Shown piece after piece: positions 44,071 through 53,431 of a stretch of DNA of 64,000 nucleotides. Each line of letters opens with the position of its first letter. Position 1 is the stretch's first letter. The notes below the pieces were generated by a model that saw nothing but the letters and a program-made list of their open reading frames with translations, made no database searches and was not told where the DNA came from. The stretch is from Brevibacillus reuszeri (GTDB lineage: Bacteria; Bacillota; Bacilli; Brevibacillales; Brevibacillaceae): the NCBI RefSeq assembly GCF_001187725.1, contig NZ_LGIQ01000007.1, forward strand, positions 680,324 through 744,323, read 5' to 3'. The position numbers and the translations under genes are program-made.

Positions 44071-45612
44071 ATGGAACCTATACTTACAGTAGTTATTGTG
44101 CTCGTCGCTCTGCTTATCGGTTTGGGTGCTGGCTACTTCATTCGCAGATCCATTGCGGAAGCGAAGATCTCTAGTGCAGAAGAAGCTGCACACCAGATCG
44201 TTGAAGAAGCGAAACGGGACGCCGAAGCCGTTAAAAAGGAAAAGGTGCTGGAAGCTAAGGATGAAGTGTTCAAGCTTCGTTCTGAGGCGGAAAACGAGTT
44301 GCGCGACAGACGCAACGAAATCCAGCGTCAGGAACGACGAATCCTCCAAAAAGAAGAATCGTTGGACCGCAAGATGGAACAGTTGGAGCGTAAAGAAGAA
44401 GAATTATCAGAGCGTGACCGTTCCATCGCAGAATTGCAAAGCAAGGTAGAGCACTTATATAAAGAACAAGTATCCGAGTTGGAACGCATTTCTGGCTTGA
44501 CGCAGGATGAAGCGAAAAATATCATTCTGACGGACGTGGAAAACACGGTTCGCCATGAGATGGCTGTGATGATCAAAGAGATCGAGACACAAGCCAAGGA
44601 AGAAGCGGACAAGCGTGCTCGCGAGATTATCACGACCTCCATCCAGCGCTGTGCAGCAGATCACGTAGCAGAAACGACTGTTTCTGTTGTCACTCTGCCT
44701 AACGACGAGATGAAGGGCCGGATTATCGGACGTGAGGGACGAAACATTCGTGCACTGGAGACGCTTACTGGTATCGATCTGATTATTGACGATACTCCTG
44801 AAGCTGTCATCCTGTCTGGCTTCGATCCGATTCGTCGAGAAATCGCCAAAACGGCTTTGGATAAACTGGTTGCTGACGGTCGCATTCACCCAGCCCGTAT
44901 CGAGGAAATGGTTGAAAAAGCACGTCGCGAAGTAGATGAACGAATCCGTGAATACGGTGAACAAGCTACGTTTGAAACCGGTGTACATGGTCTGCATCCA
45001 GACCTGATCAAGATTTTGGGACGTTTGCGCTATCGTACAAGCTACGGTCAAAACGTTTTGAAGCACTCTATGGAGGTTGCCCATCTGGCAGGATTGATGG
45101 CAGCCGAGCTGAAAGAAGACGTCAAGCTGGCTAAGCGAGCAGGTCTTCTTCATGATATCGGTAAAGCGATCGACCATGAAGTGGAAGGTTCTCACGTAGA
45201 AATCGGTGTGGAACTGGCTAAGAAGTACAATGAGCATCAAGTTGTAGTCAACAGTATTGCTTCTCATCACGGTGATACCGAACCTACCTCCGTCATTGCC
45301 ATGCTCGTGGGAGCTGCGGACGCATTGTCTGCTGCACGCCCAGGTGCACGCCGTGAGACATTGGAAACTTATATCAGACGTTTGGAGAAACTGGAAGAAA
45401 TCTCTGAGTCGTTCGATGGCGTAGAAAAGTCTTATGCGATTCAAGCAGGACGCGAAATTCGCGTGATGGTACAACCTGAAAAGATTGACGATGCGGAAGC
45501 TACCCGTCTTGCACGGGAGATCACCAAACGAATTGAAAATGAACTTGACTACCCAGGTCACATTAAAGTGACGGTTATCCGTGAAACAAGGGCAGTTGAG
45601 TATGCAAAGTAA
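44071..45612 (+). CDS. rny: ribonuclease Y
   Basis: A 513-residue membrane-anchored endoribonuclease that starts decay of many mRNAs. It has an N-terminal transmembrane helix (about 5-25), a long charged coiled coil (about 35-190), a KH domain ([15 protein letters not shown] near 215) and an HD domain with [10 protein letters not shown] and [22 protein letters not shown] stands 13 nt upstream, a rather long spacing, but no alternative start exists. Together with pnp and RNase J in this window, it supplies three core parts of the RNA-decay machinery. Confidence 0.97.
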   Translation: MEPILTVVIVLVALLIGLGAGYFIRRSIAEAKISSAEEAAHQIVEEAKRDAEAVKKEKVLEAKDEVFKLRSEAENELRDRRNEIQRQERRILQKEESLDRKMEQLERKEEELSERDRSIAELQSKVEHLYKEQVSELERISGLTQDEAKNIILTDVENTVRHEMAVMIKEIETQAKEEADKRAREIITTSIQRCAADHVAETTVSVVTLPNDEMKGRIIGREGRNIRALETLTGIDLIIDDTPEAVILSGFDPIRREIAKTALDKLVADGRIHPARIEEMVEKARREVDERIREYGEQATFETGVHGLHPDLIKILGRLRYRTSYGQNVLKHSMEVAHLAGLMAAELKEDVKLAKRAGLLHDIGKAIDHEVEGSHVEIGVELAKKYNEHQVVVNSIASHHGDTEPTSVIAMLVGAADALSAARPGARRETLETYIRRLEKLEEISESFDGVEKSYAIQAGREIRVMVQPEKIDDAEATRLAREITKRIENELDYPGHIKVTVIRETRAVEYAK

Positions 45613-45641
45613 AGTGGCTATTGGCCACTTTACTTTTTTTC
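45611..45641 (+). terminator. rho-independent terminator after rny
   Basis: AAAGTGGC pairs with GCCACTTT around TATTG, followed by ACTTTTTTT. It begins at the rny stop codon. Confidence 0.8.
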
Positions 45642-45743
45642 TACGATAAAAGGATTGAAAACACATCTGTTATCGGAGAATGACTTGCGAATGTTTTTGT
45701 CAGCCCGTTTCGTTGTGTATACTAGCAATGAGGTGATAGTGAA

Positions 45744-46538
45744 ATGAAGCTTTTGTTTATCGGAGATATTATGGGCTCACCAGGAAGGGAGATCGTAAAA
45801 ACGTATCTGCCCCTGTTGAAAAGAAAGTACCAGCCTACGTTTATTGTGGCCAATGGAGAAAATGCTGCTCATGGCAGAGGGATTACAGAGAAAATTACCA
45901 AGGAGCTATTCGAGGGTGGGGTTCAAGCCATCACACTCGGTAACCACACATGGGACCAAAAAGAAATTTTTGATTTTATCGATGATGAGCCCCGAATGAT
46001 TCGTCCAGCCAATTTTCCGCAAGGTGCACCTGGAAAAGGGATTACATACATTAAACAATCGGAAGGGGAACTCGCCGTAATCAATCTGATGGGCAGAACG
46101 TTTTTACCTCCATTGGATTGCCCGTTTCAAATGGCGGACAAACTCGTAGAACAAGCCCGAAAACGAACCAAGCTGATTTTTGTTGATTTTCATGCGGAAG
46201 CAACATCCGAGAAGCAGGCCATGGCTTGGTATTTGGATGGAAAAGTGAGCGCAGTTGTTGGCACGCATACGCATGTACAAACAGCCGATGAGCGGGTGTT
46301 GCCTGGCGGAACCGGATTTTTGTGTGATGTCGGAATGTGTGGGCCGAGCAACGGAATTTTAGGGATGGAGCGCGAGGCGGTCATTAAAAAGTTTTTGACG
46401 CAGTTGCCAGTTCGATTTGAAGTAGCTCCCGATCCTGCTCAGCTGAATGCTGTTTTGATCACGCTGGATAAGAATACAGGGAATGCGAAAAAATTGGAAC
46501 GAATCAGAATTGACGTCGACCATCCATTTATGGAATAA
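45744..46538 (+). CDS. ymdB: YmdB metallophosphoesterase (2',3'-cyclic-nucleotide phosphodiesterase)
   Basis: A 264-residue metallophosphoesterase. The metal motifs are intact: GDIMGSPG, NGENAAHGRG, GNHTWDQ, DFHAEATSEK and GTHTHVQTAD. In B. subtilis YmdB acts on 2',3'-cyclic nucleotides and affects biofilm and motility decisions. The ATG at 45744 follows GAGGTGATAG. A TATACT -10 lies at 45718 but without a well-spaced -35. It precedes spoVS, as in Bacillus. Confidence 0.95.
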   Translation: MKLLFIGDIMGSPGREIVKTYLPLLKRKYQPTFIVANGENAAHGRGITEKITKELFEGGVQAITLGNHTWDQKEIFDFIDDEPRMIRPANFPQGAPGKGITYIKQSEGELAVINLMGRTFLPPLDCPFQMADKLVEQARKRTKLIFVDFHAEATSEKQAMAWYLDGKVSAVVGTHTHVQTADERVLPGGTGFLCDVGMCGPSNGILGMEREAVIKKFLTQLPVRFEVAPDPAQLNAVLITLDKNTGNAKKLERIRIDVDHPFME

Positions 46539-46574
46539 TAAGATTAGAATTTTTTGAATCTTTCATGCGAGTTA

Positions 46575-46601
46575 GCAGGAATTTTTAGGGGTTATGCGAA
46601 T
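46575..46601 (+). promoter_or_regulatory. sigma-H-type promoter of spoVS
   Basis: GCAGGAATT (46575-46583) fits the sigma-H -35 (RnAGGAwww). TGCGAAT (46595-46601), 11 nt further, fits RnnGAAT except at its first base. B. subtilis spoVS is sigma-H dependent. Confidence 0.6.
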
Positions 46602-46649
46602 ATCATTCTAATGATGACAGGATTCCTATCAGACGGGAGGTTCAAAAGG

Positions 46650-46910
46650 ATGGAAGTATTAAAAGTTTCAGCAAAGTCTAACCCCAATTCCGTTGCTGGT
46701 GCCCTTGCTGGCGTTCTACGTGAACGCGGAGCTGCCGAGATTCAAGCCATAGGCGCCGGGGCGCTTAATCAAGCTGTGAAGGCCGTAGCTATCGCACGAG
46801 GGTTCGTAGCGCCGAGTGGAGTTGACCTAATTTGTATTCCAGCCTTTACCGACATCGTAATTGATGGAGAAGAGCGAACCGCTATCAAGCTAATCGTAGA
46901 GCCCAGATAA
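46650..46910 (+). CDS. spoVS: stage V sporulation protein S
   Basis: An 86-residue SpoVS, a small Alba-like protein that affects septation and coat or cortex formation in sporulation. The ATG at 46650 follows GGGAGGTTCAAAAGG and gives the invariant MEVLKVSAKSNPNSVAGALA start. Sequence conservation is very high along the whole length (AIGAGALNQAVKAVAIARGF). The frame open upstream is the leader region. A terminator follows. Confidence 0.97.
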   Translation: MEVLKVSAKSNPNSVAGALAGVLRERGAAEIQAIGAGALNQAVKAVAIARGFVAPSGVDLICIPAFTDIVIDGEERTAIKLIVEPR

Positions 46911-46933
46911 TAAAATGATTGTTGTTTCGTCTG

Positions 46934-46965
46934 CCTGTTTGTTCGAAGAATGAACAGGTTTTTTC
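46934..46965 (+). terminator. rho-independent terminator after spoVS
   Basis: CCTGTT pairs with AACAGG, with TTC/GAA extending the stem inside, followed by TTTTTTC. Confidence 0.75.
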
Positions 46966-47016
46966 GTTTGTTTACATAAGCTCGTACCTAAGCAAAACAT
47001 AGAGGGAGTGGGGAGC

Positions 47017-47955
47017 ATGAAAATTTTTGACGCGCATTGCGATGTACTGTGCAAGCTCTGGGACAAGCCTGAGCTGGATTTTTATAAGGAAGATGAGAGG
47101 CTGCAGGCAGGTTTTCCTGAGCTCGTAAAAGGGAATATAGATATACAAGTCCTCGCGTGCTTTGTTCCTACCCATGTGCCTTTTGGGCGTAGATTTCACA
47201 CAGTTCTAGAGATGCTGGATATTTTTCATGAGAGGGTAGCTAGCGAGCAATTTCTTCCGATCTATACGAAGTCTGATTTGGATCATTGCGTATTAAAGGG
47301 GGAGAAAGGGGCTATTCTGTTTGTAGAAGGCGCGCATGCATTAGAAGAAAGTTTGGTTCAACTGCGTACATGGTATCGCCTGGGGGTTCGCGGGATGACA
47401 TTGACCTGGAATCACGGAAATGCCATTGCAGATGGAAGCGGTGAGCCGAATCCAGGTGGGCTGACGTCATTCGGACGCACAGTAATAGAAGAAATGAATC
47501 GTCTGGGGATGATGATTGACGTTTCTCATTTAGCCGATCCCGGCTTTTGGGATGTGCTTGAGCTATCAAAAGCACCGATCATCGCCTCTCATTCCAATGT
47601 GAGGGAAGTATGCAATCATCCTCGCAATCTTACCGACGAGCAAATACGCGCACTGATCGCGAATAACGGGGTCATGGGGCTGACATTTGTAGACTTCTTT
47701 ACAGTTAACGAGGAGAGAACGGTATGGATCGATGATCTCCTGCGTCATTTAGATCATGTCTGCGCACTCGGTGGAGCTGATCACGTTGCCTTTGGCTCTG
47801 ATTTTGACGGGATCCCAAGAACGTTTGGAGACTTGAGCTCATCGGCAAGCTACACCCAATTACTGGAGGCTTTGCTAAAGCGCTACAAACAAGCGGAAGT
47901 AATGAAATTTGTACACGGAAATTGGTTGCGTGTTTTCGGAAACGTGCTACAATAA
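47017..47955 (+). CDS. membrane dipeptidase (peptidase M19 family)
   Basis: A 312-residue zinc dipeptidase of the amidohydrolase fold (renal dipeptidase type). The ATG at 47017 is 8 nt from GAGGGAG; the GTG at 47008 overlaps that site. Metal and active-site motifs are HCD near the start (DAHCDVLC), FVEGAHALE, DVSHLADPGFWDV, ASHSNVREVCNHPRN and GSDFDGIP. There is no signal peptide or membrane anchor despite the family name, so it is probably cytoplasmic and acts on dipeptides. Substrate is unknown. Confidence 0.92.
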   Translation: MKIFDAHCDVLCKLWDKPELDFYKEDERLQAGFPELVKGNIDIQVLACFVPTHVPFGRRFHTVLEMLDIFHERVASEQFLPIYTKSDLDHCVLKGEKGAILFVEGAHALEESLVQLRTWYRLGVRGMTLTWNHGNAIADGSGEPNPGGLTSFGRTVIEEMNRLGMMIDVSHLADPGFWDVLELSKAPIIASHSNVREVCNHPRNLTDEQIRALIANNGVMGLTFVDFFTVNEERTVWIDDLLRHLDHVCALGGADHVAFGSDFDGIPRTFGDLSSSASYTQLLEALLKRYKQAEVMKFVHGNWLRVFGNVLQ

Positions 47956-48024
47956 TACATGAGGATATTAATGTACCAAGTTCAACATTAAAATTCAGGT
48001 CAAAAGTAAGTTGAGTAAAAGCAC

Positions 48025-48053
48025 TTGCAATTTCACATGGACAGGACTACAAT
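48025..48053 (+). promoter_or_regulatory. sigma-A promoter of korAB
   Basis: TTGCAA (48025-48030) and TACAAT (48048-48053) are exactly 17 nt apart. The leader of about 90 nt contains a hairpin, CTTATC with GATAAG (48088-48107), before korA. Confidence 0.75.
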
Positions 48054-48148
48054 TGTTACTGTCTATGCACAGAATTGTCACATCTTATCAGTCTTTTTCA
48101 GATAAGATGAGCGCTTTTTCTCACAGTCACTGAAAGGGTGGAATCTGA

Positions 48149-49927
48149 ATGATTAGTCAACTTTCTTGGAAAGTTGGAGGACAGCAAGGGGAGGGCATCG
48201 AGAGTACTGGTGAGATTTTCTCGATGGCGATGAACCGGATGGGATATCATCTGTATAGCTATCGTCACTTCTCTTCCCGTATTAAGGGTGGACACACAAA
48301 CAATAAAATTCGCGTGAGTACACAACCGATGCGCGCAATCTCCGACGATCTGGACATTCTCGTAGCGTTCGATCAGGAGACGATCGATTTTAACGGGCAT
48401 GAATTGCGTGAAGGCGGTATCATCATCGCCGATGCGAAATTTAATCCAAAGCTACCGGACGGCTTGAAGCCAGTTCGCTTTTTCACTGTTCCGCTATCTG
48501 AAATTGCAGATGAACTGGGTACTTCCCTGATGAAAAACATGGTGTCGATCGGTGCGTCCAGCGCGATCCTCGGCATCCCAGTGGAAAGCTACCGAGTCAT
48601 TGTTGAAGATATGTTCCTCCGCAAAGGCGAAAAAGTGGTTGAAAAGAACATGGATGCCATTCGCCGCGGTTTTGAATTTGTTAACGAGCTGACTGGTGGT
48701 CAATTGCCAGAGTTCCAATTGGACAAAGCTGATCCACAAAAGCAATTGTTCCTGATCGGTAACGATGCAATCGCTCTTGGTGCTGTAGCAGCAGGATGCC
48801 GCTTCATGCCAGCTTACCCAATTACCCCAGCATCTGAGGTAATGGAATATCTGATCAAAAAGCTGCCTAAATTGGGCGGTACGGTTATTCAAACAGAAGA
48901 CGAGATCGCTGCGATCACAATGGCAATCGGTGCAAACTTTGCTGGTGCTCGTTCCTTGACTGCATCTGCAGGTCCTGGTCTGTCCCTGATGATGGAAGCA
49001 ATCGGTCTGGCTGGTATCACTGAAACACCAGTTGTAATCGTAAACACTCAGCGTGGTGGTCCTTCTACAGGTATGCCAACCAAAATCGAGCAATCCGACG
49101 TGAATGCTATGATTTATGGTACACATGGTGACATTCCTAAAGTAGTAATCACTCCTAGTACAGTAGAAGAGTGCTTCTATGATGCTGTGGAAGCGTTTAA
49201 CATTGCGGAAGAATACCAACTGCCAGTAATCCTGATGACAGACTTGACTTTGTCTCTGGGTAAACAAACAGTTGTTCCTTTTGACTACAGCCAAGTAGAA
49301 ATCCGTCGTGGTAAACTGCTTGCTGGACAAGAATTGCCAGAAAAAGAGCAAAACGACCTGTTCAAGCGTTATGAAGTAACGGAAGACGGCGTTTCTCCTC
49401 GTGTAATTCCTGGTCAAAAATATGGTCTGCACCATGTAACTGGTGTTGAGCATGATCAAACTGGTCGTCCATCCGAGAATGCTGCAAACCGTGTCCAACA
49501 AATGGATAAACGTATGCGCAAAATGGAAGGCGTGCTGAAAACATTCAAGAACGCTGTAACTGCAGACGCTCCTCATGATGATGCGGATGTTCTTGTTGTG
49601 GGTATCAACTCCACAATCGGTACGATTCAAGAAGCAAAAGGTCGTTTGGAGAAAGAGGGCATGAAAGTTAACCATGCTCAAATCCGTTTGCTGCATCCAT
49701 TCCCTGCTGAAGAAATGAAAGCACTCGTGGATAAAGCGAAAAAAGTAGTTGTGGTAGAACACAACGCTCAAGCTCAAGTAACGAACTTGATCAAACAAAA
49801 CATTGGAAACGCAGAGAAGATCGAATCTGTGTTGAAATATGACGGAAACCCATTCCTGCCGAAGGAAATCTATGCTGAAGTGAAGGAGCTGGTTAAACAT
49901 GGCGACTATGAAAGAGTTTCGAAATAA
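48149..49927 (+). CDS. korA: 2-oxoacid:acceptor oxidoreductase subunit alpha (gamma-alpha fusion)
   Basis: A 592-residue subunit of a two-subunit 2-oxoacid:ferredoxin oxidoreductase, probably 2-oxoglutarate-specific. The N-terminal gamma domain (about 1-190) opens with SWKVGGQQGEGIESTGEIF. The pyrimidine-binding alpha domain follows with GNDAIALGAVAAGCRFMPAYPITP near 205, TASAGPGLSLM and NTQRGGPSTGMPT. The C-terminal part is the PFOR domain II. It oxidises the oxoacid with CoA and passes electrons to ferredoxin. The gene overlaps korB by 29 nt. Confidence 0.93.
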   Translation: MISQLSWKVGGQQGEGIESTGEIFSMAMNRMGYHLYSYRHFSSRIKGGHTNNKIRVSTQPMRAISDDLDILVAFDQETIDFNGHELREGGIIIADAKFNPKLPDGLKPVRFFTVPLSEIADELGTSLMKNMVSIGASSAILGIPVESYRVIVEDMFLRKGEKVVEKNMDAIRRGFEFVNELTGGQLPEFQLDKADPQKQLFLIGNDAIALGAVAAGCRFMPAYPITPASEVMEYLIKKLPKLGGTVIQTEDEIAAITMAIGANFAGARSLTASAGPGLSLMMEAIGLAGITETPVVIVNTQRGGPSTGMPTKIEQSDVNAMIYGTHGDIPKVVITPSTVEECFYDAVEAFNIAEEYQLPVILMTDLTLSLGKQTVVPFDYSQVEIRRGKLLAGQELPEKEQNDLFKRYEVTEDGVSPRVIPGQKYGLHHVTGVEHDQTGRPSENAANRVQQMDKRMRKMEGVLKTFKNAVTADAPHDDADVLVVGINSTIGTIQEAKGRLEKEGMKVNHAQIRLLHPFPAEEMKALVDKAKKVVVVEHNAQAQVTNLIKQNIGNAEKIESVLKYDGNPFLPKEIYAEVKELVKHGDYERVSK

Positions 49928-50765
49928 CGTTAAGCCAAACTGGTGCCCAGGCTGTGGAGACTTCTCCATCCAAGCGGCGATTCAACGCGCTGCAGCTAAC
50001 GTAGGTCTGGAACCTGAAAATCTGGCGGTTATTTCCGGTATCGGTTGTTCCGGTCGTATCTCCGGCTACATCAACTGCTATGGTTTCCACGGTATCCATG
50101 GTCGTTCATTGCCAATCGCACAAGGTGTGAAAATGGCTAACCGCGAACTGACAGTTATCGCTGCTGGTGGAGACGGTGATGGATTCGCAATCGGTATGGG
50201 TCATACTGTACACGCAATCCGTCGTAACATGAACGTAACGTACATCGTAATGGATAACCAAATCTACGGTCTGACAAAAGGTCAAACCTCTCCGCGTTCC
50301 GCGACTGGTTTCGTGACCAAGTCTACACCGGCAGGTTCCATCGAGTCCTCCATTTCACCTGTTGAATTGGCGCTGTCTGTTGGTGCAACATTCGTTGCTC
50401 AATCTTTCTCCAGCGATCTGAAGGGCTTGACTGAACTGATTGAAAAAGGTATCCAGCATGAAGGCTTCTCTCTGATCAACGTATTCAGCCCTTGTGTAAC
50501 CTACAACAAGGTAAACACTTACGACTGGTTCAAAGAGAACATCGTTCCTATCGACACAATCGAAGGCTACGATCCACATGACCGTATCAAGGCTATGTCT
50601 ACTTCTATGCAACATAAAGGTCTGATCACTGGTCTGATCTATCAAAATACAGAACAAAAACCTTACGAAGCACTCGTTAACGGATTTAAAGCAGAAGGCT
50701 TGGCTAACCAAGACGTTCGCCTGTCCGAAGAAGATTTCGCAAAACTGGTTGCAGAATTTGCGTAA
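49899..50765 (+). CDS. korB: 2-oxoacid:ferredoxin oxidoreductase subunit beta
   Basis: A 288-residue thiamine pyrophosphate-binding subunit paired with KorA. The motif NWCPGCGDF starts the protein; GDGDGFAIGMGHTVHAIRRN and the DNQIYGLTKGQTSPRS segment form the TPP/Mg site. No 4Fe-4S ferredoxin domain is present in either subunit, as is usual for this two-subunit type. GAAGGAG lies 10 nt upstream of the ATG inside korA; a second ATG at 49908 is possible. It ends in a strong terminator. Confidence 0.94.
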   Translation: MATMKEFRNNVKPNWCPGCGDFSIQAAIQRAAANVGLEPENLAVISGIGCSGRISGYINCYGFHGIHGRSLPIAQGVKMANRELTVIAAGGDGDGFAIGMGHTVHAIRRNMNVTYIVMDNQIYGLTKGQTSPRSATGFVTKSTPAGSIESSISPVELALSVGATFVAQSFSSDLKGLTELIEKGIQHEGFSLINVFSPCVTYNKVNTYDWFKENIVPIDTIEGYDPHDRIKAMSTSMQHKGLITGLIYQNTEQKPYEALVNGFKAEGLANQDVRLSEEDFAKLVAEFA

Positions 50766-50775
50766 GGTTTCGAAG

Positions 50776-50808
50776 AAAAACCTCTCCCTTTGTGGAGAGG
50801 TTTTTTTA
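50776..50808 (+). terminator. rho-independent terminator after korB
   Basis: AAAAACCTCTCC pairs perfectly with GGAGAGGTTTTT around a 6-nt loop, with further T residues. The A-rich left arm may let it also end the minus-strand gene at 50874. Confidence 0.9.
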
Positions 50809-50873
50809 TTTTTTTGCTGCTCTAGCTGCTAAATGCAGTGCTGTCTCCATAAGATATCCCCGATAGAGCTTTT

Positions 50874-51911
50874 TTACAGGGTCTTACCACGCCATTGTCG
50901 ATACATCAGCATCACGAGGAAAAAGACGACGAGCTGTCCAAAAAGAGGGTACAAGAAACGAAGCAAGGAGCCAAAGCCAACAAAGCTAATAAAATAGCAG
51001 ATTGCCAGGATAGCCAAAAGAATGGTGGGACCACGTAATCGCGTTAGCTGACGAATCTGTTCGGACAGACCAAACACGTTTGCAACCAGAGTCGAGAAGA
51101 TTTCCGCGTAAACGAGTAAGGAAAAGAACAAGGGAATTCCCCGTCCAGCTCCTTGAAGCAAAGCGATCATCGGCATTTCCGCCTGCTGGATACCGGGCAT
51201 GTTGGCTGACAACGAGGAATAAGCGAGGAGCAAGAGTAAGCCGATTCCCAAGCCACCGATGATGCCGCCAGCAATTAAAGGTGTTTCACTTTTGCTCTGC
51301 CTACCGATTGGAATAAGAACTGCTTGTGTAAGCGACACGTTTAAGGCAACATAGTAGAAAGGAGAGCTCAACCATGCCAAGGGACGGAGAGACTCAACAG
51401 TGACAGATGTATCTTCCCAGGGCTTTGTGTACAAAAAGACGAGGAAAGTGAAGGCGATGAGTGCTGGCACAAAGATGCTGTTTACATGATGGATCGCAAA
51501 CAAACCTTTTCTCGTAACGATAAAAATCAGTATCATGCTGATCCAAATGCCAAGTTGGGAAGACAGTTGAAACGACTCCATGAATATTGCGCCTGTCGCT
51601 GCAAGCATGACAGACGTAGTACCCAATAATACCGTGAGTAAAAGCGTATTGAATACCGTTCCAAAGGGATGTCCAAAAAGATAAGTACTCACTTCTTGAT
51701 AGGAATTGGCCTGGATTCGATAGGAAATCAGCATGATTCGTGTTCCTGCCCATACAAAAAGAGCTGTAGCTAATAGAATTCCAACCAAGCCCTGGGTCCC
51801 GTATTGAACAAAAAACTCAACAATCTCTTTACCAGAGGCAAAACCGGCTCCAACGACTGTTCCGATATACGTAAAAGCGATCTGCCAAGCGGCTCTCCAT
51901 GATCCTTGCAT
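50874..51911 (-). CDS. YkvI family membrane protein
   Basis: A 345-residue integral membrane protein with about ten hydrophobic segments, of the YkvI family within the APC-like transporter superfamily. The first helix contains GTVVGAGFASGKEIVEFF, where an APC unwound-helix glycine motif is expected. The ATG follows AGGAGG (52 nt from the divergent gene's start). Substrate is unknown. The two divergent genes share a 53-nt intergenic stretch that must hold both ribosome binding sites and any promoters. Confidence 0.82.
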   Translation of the reverse strand: MQGSWRAAWQIAFTYIGTVVGAGFASGKEIVEFFVQYGTQGLVGILLATALFVWAGTRIMLISYRIQANSYQEVSTYLFGHPFGTVFNTLLLTVLLGTTSVMLAATGAIFMESFQLSSQLGIWISMILIFIVTRKGLFAIHHVNSIFVPALIAFTFLVFLYTKPWEDTSVTVESLRPLAWLSSPFYYVALNVSLTQAVLIPIGRQSKSETPLIAGGIIGGLGIGLLLLLAYSSLSANMPGIQQAEMPMIALLQGAGRGIPLFFSLLVYAEIFSTLVANVFGLSEQIRQLTRLRGPTILLAILAICYFISFVGFGSLLRFLYPLFGQLVVFFLVMLMYRQWRGKTL

Positions 51912-51964
51912 CTCTAACCTCCTGTCCCACCTTATTCCATCCTATGAGAAGGAGTGAATCGAAT

Positions 51965-52723
51965 ATGCGCGTTACTGTGTTAGGCTATCAATCTCCTTAT
52001 CCTGGTCCTGGGGGAGCGACTCCAGGATATTTGCTTGAAACAGACGAAGTGCGCCTCCTGATTGATTGCGGGAGCGGTGTCCTCGCACAGGCAGGGAAGC
52101 ATTTTCCCATTTATGAGCTGGACGCTTTACTGTTGTCCCATTATCATCATGATCACATCGCGGATATCGGGGTCTTGCAATACGGTCTCATGGTTCATCA
52201 ATTATTTGGACAACGCCCGGCGGACCGACCTCTTCCTATTTATGCGCCGGAAGCACCCATCGAAAATGTACAGGCACTTACCTACCGTGACGCAACTCGC
52301 TTTCACCCGGTAAACGAACAGACCAGCCTGATCATCGGCGATGTGAAGGTGACCTTTTTGCGGACGGATCACGGAGATGGCGATCCTTGCTTTGCGATGA
52401 GACTGGAATCGAAGAATGGTGTCATTGTATACGGGGCGGACAGCGGTCCAGGAACGAATTGGAGAGGGTTTGCAGAGGGTGCGGATCTATTCATATGTGA
52501 GGGTACCTATCTTGACCATAACAAGCCACAAAAGCCAAATGGACACTTGTCTGTGCGTGATGCTGCGGAGCTGGCAGAATCGCTTTCCTGCAGTTCCTTA
52601 CTCGTTACACATCTATTCTATGGATATCCGGAGGAAGACGTAATAGCGCAAGCAGGAGCCTATCAGACGGGCACATGCTATATCGCCCGTATCGGACTTC
52701 AAATCGATGTACATAAGCAATAA
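51965..52723 (+). CDS. metallo-beta-lactamase fold hydrolase
   Basis: A 252-residue MBL-fold protein resembling B. subtilis YhfI and RNase Z-like hydrolases. The ATG at 51965 has AAGGAGTG upstream; the open frame to the left overlaps the opposite gene and is not used. The zinc motif HYHHDHIAD starts at about 59; later ligands are in RTDHGDGDPC, YGADSGPG and VTHLFYGY. It lacks the RNase Z exosite arm in plain view. The substrate is unknown. It is followed 24 nt later by mnmM. Confidence 0.85.
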   Translation: MRVTVLGYQSPYPGPGGATPGYLLETDEVRLLIDCGSGVLAQAGKHFPIYELDALLLSHYHHDHIADIGVLQYGLMVHQLFGQRPADRPLPIYAPEAPIENVQALTYRDATRFHPVNEQTSLIIGDVKVTFLRTDHGDGDPCFAMRLESKNGVIVYGADSGPGTNWRGFAEGADLFICEGTYLDHNKPQKPNGHLSVRDAAELAESLSCSSLLVTHLFYGYPEEDVIAQAGAYQTGTCYIARIGLQIDVHKQ

Positions 52724-52747
52724 AGTTACTCTGAGAGGAGATACAAG

Positions 52748-53308
52748 ATGTTCCCGAATGTATTGGAAGTAGCAAGAACCTTAATACGCGAGCGTGTCAA
52801 CGAAGGAGAGACGGTCATTGATGCCACGATGGGGAATGGAAATGACACCTTATTCCTCGCCCAATTGGTCAAAGAGCAGGGGAAAGTCGTCGCTTTTGAC
52901 ATCCAGCCGCTTGCGATAGAGAAAACAAGAGAGCGTTTGGAGCGGGAAGGTGTCGCAAATTGGGTAGATATGAAGCTGGCGAGCCATGAAGAGATCGAGA
53001 AGCTGGAAGTAAAAGCAGGAGCAATTATGTTTAATCTTGGCTATCTTCCTGGAGGAGATAAAGAGATTACCACACAAGCTACTAGCACCATTCGCGCGAT
53101 CCAATCGGGTCTCAATGCACTTCGACCAGGTGGCATTATGACAGTCATGATTTACTGGGGGCATGCCGCCGGAGAAGTGGAGAAGGACGCCGTAGAATCC
53201 TTTTGTCACGAATTGAGTCAATTGGAGTTTCTCGTTTTGAAATACCAGTATATCAACCAGCAGAACCAGGCTCCTTTTTTGCTTGCTATTGAGCGGCGAT
53301 TAGTCTAA
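52748..53308 (+). CDS. mnmM: class I SAM methyltransferase MnmM (YtqB) family
   Basis: A 186-residue methyltransferase of the PF06962 (rRNA methylase-like) family. The SAM-binding motif is VIDATMGNGNDTLFLAQLV near 22-40, followed by AFDIQPLAIEKTRERL and FNLGYLPGGDK. B. subtilis YtqB was shown to methylate the 5-aminomethyl group at the tRNA wobble uridine and renamed MnmM; orthology here is inferred from full-length similarity. The ATG has GAGAGGAG upstream. Confidence 0.85.
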   Translation: MFPNVLEVARTLIRERVNEGETVIDATMGNGNDTLFLAQLVKEQGKVVAFDIQPLAIEKTRERLEREGVANWVDMKLASHEEIEKLEVKAGAIMFNLGYLPGGDKEITTQATSTIRAIQSGLNALRPGGIMTVMIYWGHAAGEVEKDAVESFCHELSQLEFLVLKYQYINQQNQAPFLLAIERRLV

Positions 53309-53393
53309 GAAGAGAAAATATCAATCTTTCCCGGGCAAGCGCAGGTTCCGACAGCACTTGCGAAAAATAGGCAATCCCTTGTCGATTGTGGCA

Positions 53394-53402
53394 CATACCC
53401 TA
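53394..53402 (+). promoter_or_regulatory. candidate mother-cell sigma (K/E) -10 element
   Basis: CATACCCTA matches the sigma-K -10 consensus CATAnnnTA exactly. AATC lies 17 nt upstream as a partial -35 (mACm). The start would be near 53410, 22 nt before a gene of a spore-coat-associated family. Confidence 0.4.
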
Positions 53403-53431
53403 TGTTGAGGAACGGAGCAAGGGGGATCTTT

